A stretch of 30,060 bases of DNA from Acidobacteriota bacterium (GTDB lineage Bacteria > Acidobacteriota > Vicinamibacteria > Vicinamibacterales > 2-12-FULL-66-21): contig JABFWM010000202.1 in the NCBI GenBank assembly GCA_013362195.1, forward strand, positions 1-30,060, given 5' to 3'. The notes under the pieces are model-generated. The model was given only the letters and a program-made list of their open reading frames with translations. It was not told the origin of the DNA and ran no database searches. The position numbers and the translations under genes are program-made. Positions 15,601 to 22,703 of this stretch are shown here, in pieces; position 1 is the first letter of the stretch, and the number at the start of each line of letters is the position of its first letter.

Positions 15601-17268
15601 GCCTTCGCGCGCGGTCACGCTGTTCTTGACGCGATCCCAGGTCAGTCGCGGGCGGAGGTCCGCGAAATCGTCGGACGGATAGCGCCCCGACAGCATGTCG
15701 AGCACGCCGTCGAAGATGGTGCGACTGAGCTCCGCGAACGGCGCCGCGCAGCGGAGCGCCTGAAAGAGCGCGTCGACGTCCCAGTCGTCCATCGCGACCA
15801 TCGCGACGATGTGCTGGGCGAGCACGTCGAGCGGGTTCCTCGGATAGCGGCTCGACTCGATCTGCGCGTCATGCATGGCGCGCGCGACTGCCGCGCACGC
15901 GACCAGATCGCCGCGGAACTTCGGAACGATGACGCCGCGGCTCGGCGCGTCGATACGATGGCCCGACCGTCCGATGCGCTGCATGCCGCTCGCGACCGAC
16001 GGCGGCGCCTCGATCTGGATCACCAGATCGATCGCCCCCATGTCGATGCCGAGCTCCAGCGACGAGGTCGCGACGAGTCCGCGGATCTGCCCGGCCTTCA
16101 GACGATCTTCGATCTCGATGCGCTGCGGCCGCGCCAGCGACCCGTGGTGCGCACGCACCAGCGTGTCGCCCGCCAGCTCGTTCAGCGCCGCGGCGAGCCG
16201 CTCGGCGATGCGCCGGCTGTTGACGAAGATGAGGGTTGACCGGTGCGCGAGCACCAGCTCGAGGAGCCGCGGGTGAATCGCCGTCCAGATGGTCGTGCGC
16301 ACCGGGCCCTGCGATGCCGGTCCGCTCGGGATCGCTTCGGGCTCGCCGATGCGCGCCATGTCCTCGACCGGCACCTCGATGCGCAGATCGAGGCGCTTCT
16401 TCTCCGACGTGTCCACGATGGTGACCGGACGATACGCGGGCGCCGCGCGGTCGGCGGTGAACTCGTCGTGAATCGCTTCCTCCGGATCCGCCGCGAGCAC
16501 CGGCTCGGACTTGCGACGCGCCGTCGGCGCGGGCGTGCGCGGCGGCGCGCTGCGCCTCGGGACCGATCCGCCGAGGAACCGCGCGACTTCGTCGAGAGGG
16601 CGCTGCGTCGCCGACAGGCCGATGCGCTGCGGCGGCGCGGCGGTCAGCGCCTGCAGGCGCTCGAGCGACAGCGCCAGGTGCGCGCCGCGCTTGGTCGGCA
16701 CCAGCGCGTGAATCTCGTCGATGATCACCGTGTCGATCGATCGCAGCGCGTCGCGCGCGTTGGAGGTGAGGAGCAGGTACAGCGATTCCGGCGTGGTGAT
16801 GAGAATGTCGGCGGGCTCGCGCTGGAAGCGCGCCCGCTCAACCGCCGGCGTGTCGCCGGTGCGCACCGCGACGTCCGGCATGTGCAAGGCGTCGCCGCGC
16901 GCGGCGGCGCGGTTGGCGATCCCGGCGATCGGGGCGCGAAGATTCCGTTCGACGTCGACCGCGAGCGCCTTGAGCGGCGAGACGTAGAGCCCGCGACATT
17001 CGCCCTCGCGCACCCGCACGCGGCGGCGGCCGCCCGTCGCCTCCGCTGCCCGGGGCGCGGGCGTGTCGAACATCACGCGGTTGATGGCCCACAGAAACGC
17101 GGCCAGCGTCTTGCCGCTGCCTGTCGGCGCCAGGATGAGCGTCGATTCGCCGCGCGCAATCGCCGGCCAGCCCTGCGCCTGCGGCGGCGTCGGCACGGCG
17201 AACGAGGCGCGGAACCACTCGGCCACGGCCGGCCGGAACAGTTCGAGCACGTCGGTGCGCCTGGCCAC
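12616..17268 (-). CDS. lhr: Lhr-type superfamily 2 DNA helicase, full-length
   Basis: 1550 residues, matching full-length bacterial Lhr (helicase core plus large C-terminal domain). Walker A is APTGSGKT (47-54). Further motifs are VRTGDTPAVERARF, LITTPESLYLLL, IIDEIHALVPTKRGAHLALSLERLQAL, GLSATQRPLDEVARFLG, TLIFVNSRRIAERLAAALNEL, ARAHHGSLAR, VATSSLELGIDMGAIDLVIQIEAPPSVASGMQRIGRSGHR. A winged helix and beta-barrel follow, then the Lhr C-terminal part (ELRELLDADALADVERQLQHL, FTTNDFAARYALG). Lhr is an ATP-driven 3'-5' translocase and RNA:DNA/DNA helicase linked to repair of mutagen damage; in E. coli the C-terminal part has uracil-DNA glycosylase activity. The GTG start at 17268 has no Shine-Dalgarno sequence but a TAAGAT six bases upstream, suggesting a leaderless mRNA. 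A DEIH box and an insertion of about 50 charged residues around 235-300 are visible. Confidence 0.95.
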   Translation of the reverse strand: MARRTDVLELFRPAVAEWFRASFAVPTPPQAQGWPAIARGESTLILAPTGSGKTLAAFLWAINRVMFDTPAPRAAEATGGRRRVRVREGECRGLYVSPLKALAVDVERNLRAPIAGIANRAAARGDALHMPDVAVRTGDTPAVERARFQREPADILITTPESLYLLLTSNARDALRSIDTVIIDEIHALVPTKRGAHLALSLERLQALTAAPPQRIGLSATQRPLDEVARFLGGSVPRRSAPPRTPAPTARRKSEPVLAADPEEAIHDEFTADRAAPAYRPVTIVDTSEKKRLDLRIEVPVEDMARIGEPEAIPSGPASQGPVRTTIWTAIHPRLLELVLAHRSTLIFVNSRRIAERLAAALNELAGDTLVRAHHGSLARPQRIEIEDRLKAGQIRGLVATSSLELGIDMGAIDLVIQIEAPPSVASGMQRIGRSGHRIDAPSRGVIVPKFRGDLVACAAVARAMHDAQIESSRYPRNPLDVLAQHIVAMVAMDDWDVDALFQALRCAAPFAELSRTIFDGVLDMLSGRYPSDDFADLRPRLTWDRVKNSVTAREGARRVAVVNGGTIPDRGLYGVFLRGERGPGARVGELDEEMVFESRVGETFLLGASTWRIEEITHDRVIVVPAPGEPGKMPFWKADATGRPLELGRHIGELVRSLRQMPPAAAVQRLTRHHDLDARAAENLVRYLSDQAAATGAVPDDRTIVIERTRDELGDWRLCVLSPFGGRIHAPWAMAVVERARAETGLDVETMWTDDGFVARFPETDAPPDPALLVPASDEAEALVVRQLGSTAMFAAKVREAAARALLLPRRRPGGRTPLWQQRKRAADLLAVATRYGSFPIILEAYRECLRDVFDIPALVDTLRRIELREIRTVTADSSMPSPFASALLFGYVANYIYDGDAPLAERRAQALSIDQAQLRELLGDAELRELLDADALADVERQLQHLDERYRARSTDGVHDLLLHLGDLTLDEIRARSIIDAAPAVDDLLRDRRLVSITVGGEPRVIPVEYAGRYRDALGVPLPVGLPASLLEPTRDAALDVARRYARTHAPFTTNDFAARYALGRSTAEALLRTLASAGRLLEGEFRPGGSGREWCDNDVLQTVRRRSLAKLRKEVEPVDPPVLARLVTSWQGLVRRRAGLDALLDAIENLQGAPLPASILESEILAARVEGYTPADLDALSAAGEVVWRGVEPIGERDGRVALYLTDHLARLWRPGAVTTEPSPREAAIAAHLARYGASFFAALHDAAGGGYPGETVNALWDLVWKGLITNDTFHALRAFTRAPERRSRKQARARTFRSRRVAPPAAEGRWSLLAERVPTAASDTHWSTATAQQLLARYGVVTRDLAATEGIAGGFGAVYDVLKALEDAGRVRRGYFVGGVGATQFALPPALELLRSLRDAPDEPEVVLMAATDPANPYGTTLKWPEAPAAEEAAGRGPTRTVGALVVLVNGALAAYIPRGARQLLVFLPEDEPARSITGRALASRLAILARDEARGGLLVSEINGRDPLEHPVTPFLIEAGFNASAMGLQMRRPPAVPIEPRAARA

Positions 17269-17274
17269 GGCACT

Positions 17275-17280
17275 ATCTTA
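17275..17280 (-). promoter_or_regulatory. -10 element of a probable leaderless lhr transcript
   Basis: On the minus strand TAAGAT (17280 to 17275) is separated by six bases from the GTG at 17268. No Shine-Dalgarno sequence is present. The remaining 17281-17428 holds no gene, only two copies of GTGCCGGCC about 15 bases apart near 17309-17333. Confidence 0.45.
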
Positions 17281-17428
17281 TGCGCGTGTGTCGCCGCTTC
17301 TTTCGGCGTGCCGGCCCTGTCGTGCCGGCCTGGCAATCGCCGTGGTGACGCGCTCGGCCGCGCCAGGTGTAAAGACCGGGTCGGCCATGAACGGGCGCTG
17401 GCGTCTGTATTCTCCGTTCAGACTTCTG

Positions 17429-17434
17429 TATCCT
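17429..17434 (+). promoter_or_regulatory. -10 element of a probable leaderless small-protein transcript
   Basis: TATCCT ends six bases before the ATG at 17441, with no Shine-Dalgarno sequence. A second possible hexamer, TAGAAT, abuts the ATG and would be too close to serve this start. Confidence 0.45.
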
Positions 17435-17440
17435 TAGAAT

Positions 17441-17707
17441 ATGGGAGACTCCGGAGAAGGCCTGGTCGACGCCGACGCGCGGATCCAGGAGCAGATGGAA
17501 GAACGCGAGGCGGATCGCCGCCGTCGCGCCAATGGCAAGACCCCAGCCGTCGATCCAGAACGGCTGCGGCAGATCGAGTCACTGAAGCTCGCGAAAGCAG
17601 AGCTCACACGGCAGGCCACCGCGACGACCAATCCGATCAGAAAGAAGCAGATCGATGCGGCGCTCGCGGAGATCGAACGGCGCCTCGCGGAACCCGCAGC
17701 GAAGTGA
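17441..17707 (+). CDS. Small charged helical protein, function unknown
   Basis: 88 residues, not recognised. It has no signal peptide or membrane helix. The sequence is almost entirely helix-favouring and highly charged: an acidic/basic N-terminal part (IQEQMEEREADRRRR), a short Pro/Gly break (NGKTPAVDPE), then two helices (RLRQIESLKLAKAELTRQA and IRKKQIDAALAEIERRLAE) that could form a small coiled hairpin. It is likely a real gene because it has a -10-like hexamer correctly placed for leaderless expression, GC-rich third positions and a hairpin after the stop. It lies between lhr (divergent) and ftsH (convergent). Its composition resembles small scaffold or ribosome-associated proteins, but no function is claimed. 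Confidence 0.7.
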   Translation: MGDSGEGLVDADARIQEQMEEREADRRRRANGKTPAVDPERLRQIESLKLAKAELTRQATATTNPIRKKQIDAALAEIERRLAEPAAK

Positions 17708-17720
17708 GCCGAAGCTAGGT

Positions 17721-17739
17721 CGGCTCTTCATCAGAGCCG
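17721..17739 (+). terminator. Hairpin after the small-protein gene
   Basis: CGGCTCT-TCATC-AGAGCCG is a perfect 7-base stem with a 5-base loop, 13 bases after the stop at 17707. No T-tract follows. Confidence 0.5.
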
Positions 17740-17847
17740 GCCGCCTGCACCACCACCGCCGCGAAGCCCAGCGATGAAGGCGGACGCCTGTCCGGATCGG
17801 CGATGCACGCGACGTGCAGGACCGCCGATTCCGCTTCGGTCGTCGAG

Positions 17848-17868
17848 GCCCTCGACGATGTCGAGGGC
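17848..17868 (-). terminator. Perfect hairpin directly after ftsH
   Basis: GCCCTCGAC-GAT-GTCGAGGGC is a perfect 9-base stem with a three-base loop abutting the ftsH stop codon (TAA at 17871-17869). No T-tract follows on the minus strand, so it may terminate without one or protect the mRNA 3' end. Confidence 0.6.
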
Positions 17869-19716
17869 TTAGTGGATGGTGCTCGCGCCGCTGCGCGCCA
17901 GCAGATCCTTGATCTCGTCGGCTTCGAGCGCTTCCTGTTCGAGCAGCGCGTCGGCGAGCGCCTTCACCGCGCTGCGGTTGCGGTCGAGCAGCTGATGGGC
18001 GAGCTGATAGCCGCCATCGAGGATCTTGTGGATTTCCTCGTCGACGCGGCGCGCCGTCGCCTCGCTGAGCGAGTGCGGACGGTCGGGGTCGAACGCATTT
18101 CCCGGCTTCCGGAACGCGCGCATGCCGAGCGATGACATGCCCCACTCGCAGACCATGTGCTGGGCGATGTCCGTCGCGCGCTCGATGTCGTTCGAGGCGC
18201 CGCTGGTCATGTGATCCATGAACAGCTCCTCGGCGACGCGCCCGCCCATCAGGACCGCGACCTGCGTTTCCAGGTAGCCCTTCGTATAGGTGTGCCGATC
18301 GGCTTCCGGCAGCTGCATCGTCACGCCCATGGCGCGGCCGCGCGGAATGATCGTGACCTTGTGGAGCGGATCCGCCTTCGGCAGCAGCGCGGCGACGACG
18401 GCGTGGCCTGCTTCGTGGTAGGCGCAGTTCACGCGATCGAGCTCGCTGAGGACGACGGAGCGGCGTTCCACGCCCATCAACACCTTGTCGCGCGCCGCCT
18501 CCATGTCGCTGTCGCCGACGCGCTCGCGCCCGGCGCGCGCCGCAATCAGCGCCGCTTCGTTCACGAGATTGGCAAGGTCGGCGCCCGAGAAGCCGGGTGT
18601 CCCGCGGGCGATCGACCGCAGGTTCACTTCGCCTTCCGTCTGAATCTTCCGCGCGTGCACGGTGAGGATGGCCTCGCGCCCCTTGAGATCGGGGTTGCCG
18701 ACCATCACCTGGCGATCGAAGCGGCCGGGACGGAGCAGCGCCGGATCGAGAATGTCCTGCCGGTTGGTCGCGGCAATCACGACGATGCCGCGGGTCGACT
18801 CGAAGCCGTCCATCTCGACGAGCAGCTGGTTCAGCGTCTGTTCGCGCTCTTCGTGGCTGAGAGAGCTGCCACCGCGGCTGCGGCCGACGGCGTCGAGCTC
18901 GTCGATGAACACGATGCACGACTTGTGGCGGCGCGCATCCTTGAACAACCGGCGCACACGCGCCGCGCCGACGCCCGCATACATCTCGACGAAGTCGGAC
19001 CCGCTCGCGAAGATGAACGGCACGCCTGCTTCACCGGCAATCGATCGCGCGAGCAGCGTCTTGCCCGTTCCCGGAGGGCCGATGAGCAGCACGCCCTTGG
19101 GAATGCGGCCACCGACCGACGCAAAGCGCTCGGGCTGACGGAGGAAGTCGACGATCTCCTTGACCTCGTCCTTCGCCTCGTCGACGCCGGCGACGTCCTG
19201 GAAGGTCACCACGTTGTCGCCGCGCTCGGCCAGCTTGGCGCGGCCCGGGGTATGGATGCGGCCGGCGGTGCTGCGATACACCGTGAATCCGAGCAGCGCG
19301 AGGAACGCGATCGCGAGCGCCAGCGCGCCGCCGCTGAGCGACCCCGGCTCCGGCGCCGCCTGCACGTCGATCCGCACGCCGCGCTTCAGCGCGAGGTCGC
19401 TGACGAAGGCCTGGTTGCCGAAGAACTCCGCCGGAGCGACGGTATGCGCGCGACGGCCGTCGCGCAGGATGACGTCGACGCCGTCTGGTGAGGACTTCAC
19501 CTGCGCCACCTCGCCGCGCTCGATCATGTGCAGGAACTCGGAGAAGGCGAGCTCGGGCGCCTGGCCGCGCGTGCGGACAACGTGGACGCCAGTCGCCATC
19601 GCTACCGCGAGGACCAGGGCGGCCGGGACGTAGAAACGCGGACGTCGAAACAGAGGTGGCACCACAATGCGATCCGTTCCACGAAGGCTGCGCCAGCGGA
19701 TACCGTGACACGGCAC
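17869..19716 (-). CDS. ftsH: ATP-dependent zinc metalloprotease FtsH
   Basis: 615 residues, within the FtsH range. Two membrane helices (about 27-47 and 133-151) flank a short periplasmic domain (APELAFSEFLHMIERGEVAQVKSSPDGVDVILRDG). The AAA+ domain has TFQDVAGVDEAKDEVKEIVDFLRQPERF, Walker A GPPGTGKT (213-220), the pore motif FVEMYAGVGAARVR, Walker B IVFIDELDAVG, ATNRQDILDPALLRPGRFDR. The protease domain has zinc motif HEAGH (434-438), MGGRVAEELF and ASNDIERATDIA with the third ligand Asp. It degrades misassembled membrane and short-lived regulatory proteins. The GTG at 19716 has AAAAGG five bases upstream; GTG 19665 is an alternative. The ESD-type pore loop reads FVEMY, slightly unlike the common FVEMF. 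Confidence 0.96.
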   Translation of the reverse strand: MPCHGIRWRSLRGTDRIVVPPLFRRPRFYVPAALVLAVAMATGVHVVRTRGQAPELAFSEFLHMIERGEVAQVKSSPDGVDVILRDGRRAHTVAPAEFFGNQAFVSDLALKRGVRIDVQAAPEPGSLSGGALALAIAFLALLGFTVYRSTAGRIHTPGRAKLAERGDNVVTFQDVAGVDEAKDEVKEIVDFLRQPERFASVGGRIPKGVLLIGPPGTGKTLLARSIAGEAGVPFIFASGSDFVEMYAGVGAARVRRLFKDARRHKSCIVFIDELDAVGRSRGGSSLSHEEREQTLNQLLVEMDGFESTRGIVVIAATNRQDILDPALLRPGRFDRQVMVGNPDLKGREAILTVHARKIQTEGEVNLRSIARGTPGFSGADLANLVNEAALIAARAGRERVGDSDMEAARDKVLMGVERRSVVLSELDRVNCAYHEAGHAVVAALLPKADPLHKVTIIPRGRAMGVTMQLPEADRHTYTKGYLETQVAVLMGGRVAEELFMDHMTSGASNDIERATDIAQHMVCEWGMSSLGMRAFRKPGNAFDPDRPHSLSEATARRVDEEIHKILDGGYQLAHQLLDRNRSAVKALADALLEQEALEADEIKDLLARSGASTIH

Positions 19717-19742
19717 GGTCGCCTTTTACAGACCTCCCGCCT

Positions 19743-19754
19743 TGAACACGTTCA
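19743..19754. promoter_or_regulatory. Palindrome in the ftsH/pcs divergent region
   Basis: TGAAC-AC-GTTCA is a perfect 12-base palindrome in the 104-base divergent gap. It lies about 12 bases upstream of TGTAAA (19730 to 19725), a possible -10 for ftsH, so it could be an operator near the -35. On the plus strand TGTGATTCT (19807-19815), an extended -10-like sequence, ends five bases before the pcs ATG. Confidence 0.35.
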
Positions 19755-19820
19755 GGCGGCGGCTTTTAGGTGAAAAAAGGACACTCCGCTGGGGATTGGA
19801 ATGTGTTGTGATTCTACACG

Positions 19821-20546
19821 ATGCGAGTTGCGGAAGCCAAGCCCGTCCGTATTCCGCTGGCTGCCATCGCCGTCCACGCGTATACGGCGAGCGGCGCGAT
19901 CCTCGCGTTCGTTGGCATCCGCGCGGTCTTCGAGGGCAGGGTTCGCCTCGCGTTCGCCACGATGGTGGCCGCGACCGTCGTCGACTCGACCGACGGCGTC
20001 CTCGCCCGGCTCGCCCGCGTCAAAGCGGTCCTGCCCTCCGTTGACGGCGCGCGCATCGACGACATCGTCGACTATCTGACGTTCGTCGTGCTCCCGATGC
20101 TGTTGCTCGATCGTTTCGGCTTTCTTCCTCCACGCTACGCGCTGGTGATCGTCGCGGTGGTGCTCTTGAGCAGTCTGTACGGTTTCACGTCGGCCGACGC
20201 CAAGACGGCCGATCACTTTTTCACCGGCTTCCCGTCGTACTGGAACATCGTCGCGCTCTATCTGTACGTGCTCGACGCGAGCCCGCTGGCCAGCGCCGTC
20301 GTCCTGCTGATCCTCAGCGCGCTCGTGTTCGTCCGGATCGGCTACGTCTATCCGTCGCGAACGCCAGTACTGCGTCGGTTCACCGTGACCTTCGGCGCCC
20401 TCTGGGCGGTGATGGTGGCGGCGATCATCTGGCGGTTGCCCACGCCGCCGCGCTGGCTCTGGATCGCATCGCTGGCGTTTCCCGTCTATTACGTCGTGCT
20501 CTCGCTCGTGCTCGACGCACGCCGCCGTCCGGCGCTCCCCAGATGA
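19821..20546 (+). CDS. pcs: CDP-alcohol phosphatidyltransferase, probable phosphatidylcholine synthase
   Basis: 241 residues, all membrane helices, matching the usual size of bacterial Pcs. The CDP-alcohol motif is DG-VL-AR then 12 residues, G-ARI-D-DIV-D (DSTDGVLARLARVKAVLPSVDGARIDDIVDYLTFV). The 12-residue rather than 8-residue gap, the N-terminal HAYTASGAILAF and DHFFTGFPSYWNIVALYLYVL are features of phosphatidylcholine synthase, which condenses CDP-diacylglycerol with choline. Another CDP-alcohol transferase is possible but less likely. No Shine-Dalgarno sequence precedes the ATG. Its stop overlaps the start of the second PBP gene (ATGA, 20543-20546), so lipid and peptidoglycan synthesis genes are coupled here. 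Confidence 0.8.
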   Translation: MRVAEAKPVRIPLAAIAVHAYTASGAILAFVGIRAVFEGRVRLAFATMVAATVVDSTDGVLARLARVKAVLPSVDGARIDDIVDYLTFVVLPMLLLDRFGFLPPRYALVIVAVVLLSSLYGFTSADAKTADHFFTGFPSYWNIVALYLYVLDASPLASAVVLLILSALVFVRIGYVYPSRTPVLRRFTVTFGALWAVMVAAIIWRLPTPPRWLWIASLAFPVYYVVLSLVLDARRRPALPR

Positions 20547-22555
20547 CGCTGCTGAACCGCCGAGTGCAGGACCGCGTCGCGGCGGTGCTGTTCGCCTGCC
20601 TCGTCGCGGCGACGGCGATCGTCGTCGTGTGGACGATGCGGCAGGGATGGGCCGTGCACAAGCTGCGGCGCGGCGTCGGCGACACGTGGTTCTACGCCGC
20701 GGACGGCCGCGCGTGGTTTCGCATGGACGAACAGCGGCGCGACGTGTCGCTGAACGAGATCGCGCCCGACCTCCGGAACGCCGTCATTGCCGTCGAGGAT
20801 CACCGGTTCTTTCACCACATCGGGATCGATCCGATCGGTCTCGGCCGCGCGCTCTATCGCGACGCGCGCTCCGGCAACCGCGCCGAGGGCGGGAGCACGC
20901 TGACGCAGCAGCTCGCGCGGACGTTGTTCCTGTCCAACAAGCGCACGCTCGGGCGCAAGGCGCAGGAGGCGGTGCTCGCGCTGCTGCTCGAGCAGGAGCT
21001 GTCGAAGAAGCAGATCCTCGAGCTGTATCTCAATCGCATTTATCTGAGCGGCGGCGTGTACGGCGTCGAGACGATGTCGCGGAACCTGTACGGCAAGTCC
21101 GCGAGCCAGGTGACCCTCGCCGAGGCGGCGCTGCTCGCCGGCCTGATTCGCGCGCCGTCGGCGCTGTCACCGTGGGCGAACCTCGATGGCGCGATCGACC
21201 GCAGCCACGTCGTGCTGCAGCGGATGCGCGAGGAGGGCTTCATCAGCGCGGACCAGGAGAAAAGTGCGCTCCGGACGCGGATCCGGATCAAGCCGTATCC
21301 GGGTGCGACCGAGGCGCGCGCCGGATATGCGAAGGAGTTCCTGCGCCAGCAGTTCCGCGATCGCTTCGGCGGCGATCATCCGCCCGACTGGAGCGTGGAA
21401 ACGACGTTCGTGCCGGAGCTGCAGGAGGCGGCCGAACGCGCTGTCGAGAGCGGCCTCCGCCGCTTTGGCGAGACCAGGCTGCAGGCGGCGCTCGTCGCCA
21501 TCGATCCCGCCACCGGCGACATCCTGGCGCTGGTCGGCGGACGGGACTTCCGCGAATCGCAATTCAATCGCGCCTGGCGGAGCCGGCGGCAGCCCGGGTC
21601 GGCGTTCAAGCCGTTCCTGTACGCCGCGGCCCTGCAGAGCGGCTATTCGCCGGTCAGCGTGCTGAACGGGCTGGCGACGATCGCGCCGCAAGGGCCCGAC
21701 GAGTGGACGCCTCGCAACGCCACGGACGATGCCGCGGACGCGTTGACGCTGCGCGCCGCGCTGATCGAGTCCAACAACCGCGCCGCCACGCTGCTGCAGC
21801 AGCGCGTCGGGACGCGCCCGGTGCTGCGCCTCGCGACCGACGTCGGCCTCCACGATCTCCCGGATGTGCCATCGCTCTCGCTCGGCACCGGCCTCGTGAC
21901 GCCGCTCGAACTCACCGCGGCGTTTTCGATGTTTCCCAACGGCGGCCGCGCGGTGCGTGCGCGCGGCCTGACCCGCGTCCTCGACGCGGACGGCGCCGTC
22001 GCCTTCGACAACCCGGCCCGGACCGACCGCGTGATCCCGGAGCAGGTCGCGTATCAGATGGTGTCGATGCTGCAGGACGTCATGGATCGCGGCACGGCCA
22101 GCGCCGCCCGCACGACGTTCGGCATCCGCTTTCCGTCCGGCGGCAAAACGGGCACCACCGACGACTTCAAGGACGCATGGTTCGTGGGGTTCAGCACGTC
22201 GCTGGTCGCGGGCGTGTGGGTCGGGATGGATCAACCGGCGACGATCGGACGCGAAGGCTACGGCGCACGCTACGCGCTGCCGATCTGGAGCGAGTTCATG
22301 CGGGCCGCGGTACGGCGCCGCCCCGCGCGCGAATTCACCGTCCCGCCTGGACTCCGGGAAGAGATGCTGTGCCGCGTCTCGTACCTGAAACCCGTCGAGG
22401 AGTGCCCGACCTACACCGAATACTTCAAGGAGGGCGACGAGATCCCGTCGCGCCTGTGTCCCATTCACCGCGGCACGGTGAAGCAGCAGATCAAGCGCGC
22501 CGTGCAGGGCTTCTTTGGTTCGCTCGGACGCAGGTTGAAGGGGATTTTCAAGTAG
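20543..22555 (+). CDS. Class A penicillin-binding protein (PBP1-type)
   Basis: 670 residues. Membrane anchor at about 10-31 (RVAAVLFACLVAATAIVVVWT). GT51 domain: AVEDHRFFHHIGID (Glu85), GGSTLTQQLARTLFLSNKRTLGRKAQEAVLALLLEQELSKKQILELYLNRIYL, EAALLAGLIRAPSALSPW. Transpeptidase domain: SAFK (S353), SNN (S410), KTGTT (K535). The C-terminus ends in a basic tail after a Cys-containing region (MLCRVSYLKPVEECPTY, RLCPIHRG). It is closely related in plan to the PBP at 9419-11689, both sharing the RRQPGSAFKP and GKTGTTDD stretches, yet shorter. The start overlaps the pcs stop, so the two are translated together. Confidence 0.94.
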   Translation: MTLLNRRVQDRVAAVLFACLVAATAIVVVWTMRQGWAVHKLRRGVGDTWFYAADGRAWFRMDEQRRDVSLNEIAPDLRNAVIAVEDHRFFHHIGIDPIGLGRALYRDARSGNRAEGGSTLTQQLARTLFLSNKRTLGRKAQEAVLALLLEQELSKKQILELYLNRIYLSGGVYGVETMSRNLYGKSASQVTLAEAALLAGLIRAPSALSPWANLDGAIDRSHVVLQRMREEGFISADQEKSALRTRIRIKPYPGATEARAGYAKEFLRQQFRDRFGGDHPPDWSVETTFVPELQEAAERAVESGLRRFGETRLQAALVAIDPATGDILALVGGRDFRESQFNRAWRSRRQPGSAFKPFLYAAALQSGYSPVSVLNGLATIAPQGPDEWTPRNATDDAADALTLRAALIESNNRAATLLQQRVGTRPVLRLATDVGLHDLPDVPSLSLGTGLVTPLELTAAFSMFPNGGRAVRARGLTRVLDADGAVAFDNPARTDRVIPEQVAYQMVSMLQDVMDRGTASAARTTFGIRFPSGGKTGTTDDFKDAWFVGFSTSLVAGVWVGMDQPATIGREGYGARYALPIWSEFMRAAVRRRPAREFTVPPGLREEMLCRVSYLKPVEECPTYTEYFKEGDEIPSRLCPIHRGTVKQQIKRAVQGFFGSLGRRLKGIFK

Positions 22556-22564
22556 GCGGGTCGG

Positions 22565-22580
22565 CGGGTCTGAACACCCG
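22565..22580. terminator. Palindrome between convergent PBP and sugar kinase genes
   Basis: CGGGT-CTGAAC-ACCCG lies ten bases after the PBP stop, between convergent genes. It looks like a decayed member of the GGTCTGAAGACC palindrome group. The remaining 22581-22703 shows no gene. Confidence 0.45.
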
Positions 22581-22703
22581 GCAGCAAGGGCGTCCCCGAT
22601 CACGTCTCAAGACCGCGCGGCGCGCGATTGCGTTTTTCGTATGGATCGCGTCGTCGAGTTTCACGCGCGCCACGTCTCACGGCCCGGCGGCGATCAGGAC
22701 GCG

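Noticed and set aside
12586..16239. A 1217-codon open frame on the plus strand opposite lhr
   Set aside because: Its product is Arg/Gly/Ala/Asp-rich with no domain, while the minus strand gives a textbook Lhr helicase. It is a high-GC antisense shadow.
19743..19754. LexA-type SOS box in the ftsH/pcs region
   Set aside because: The GAAC/GTTC halves are only two bases apart instead of the four of GAAC-N4-GTTC boxes, so it is listed only as an unidentified palindrome.
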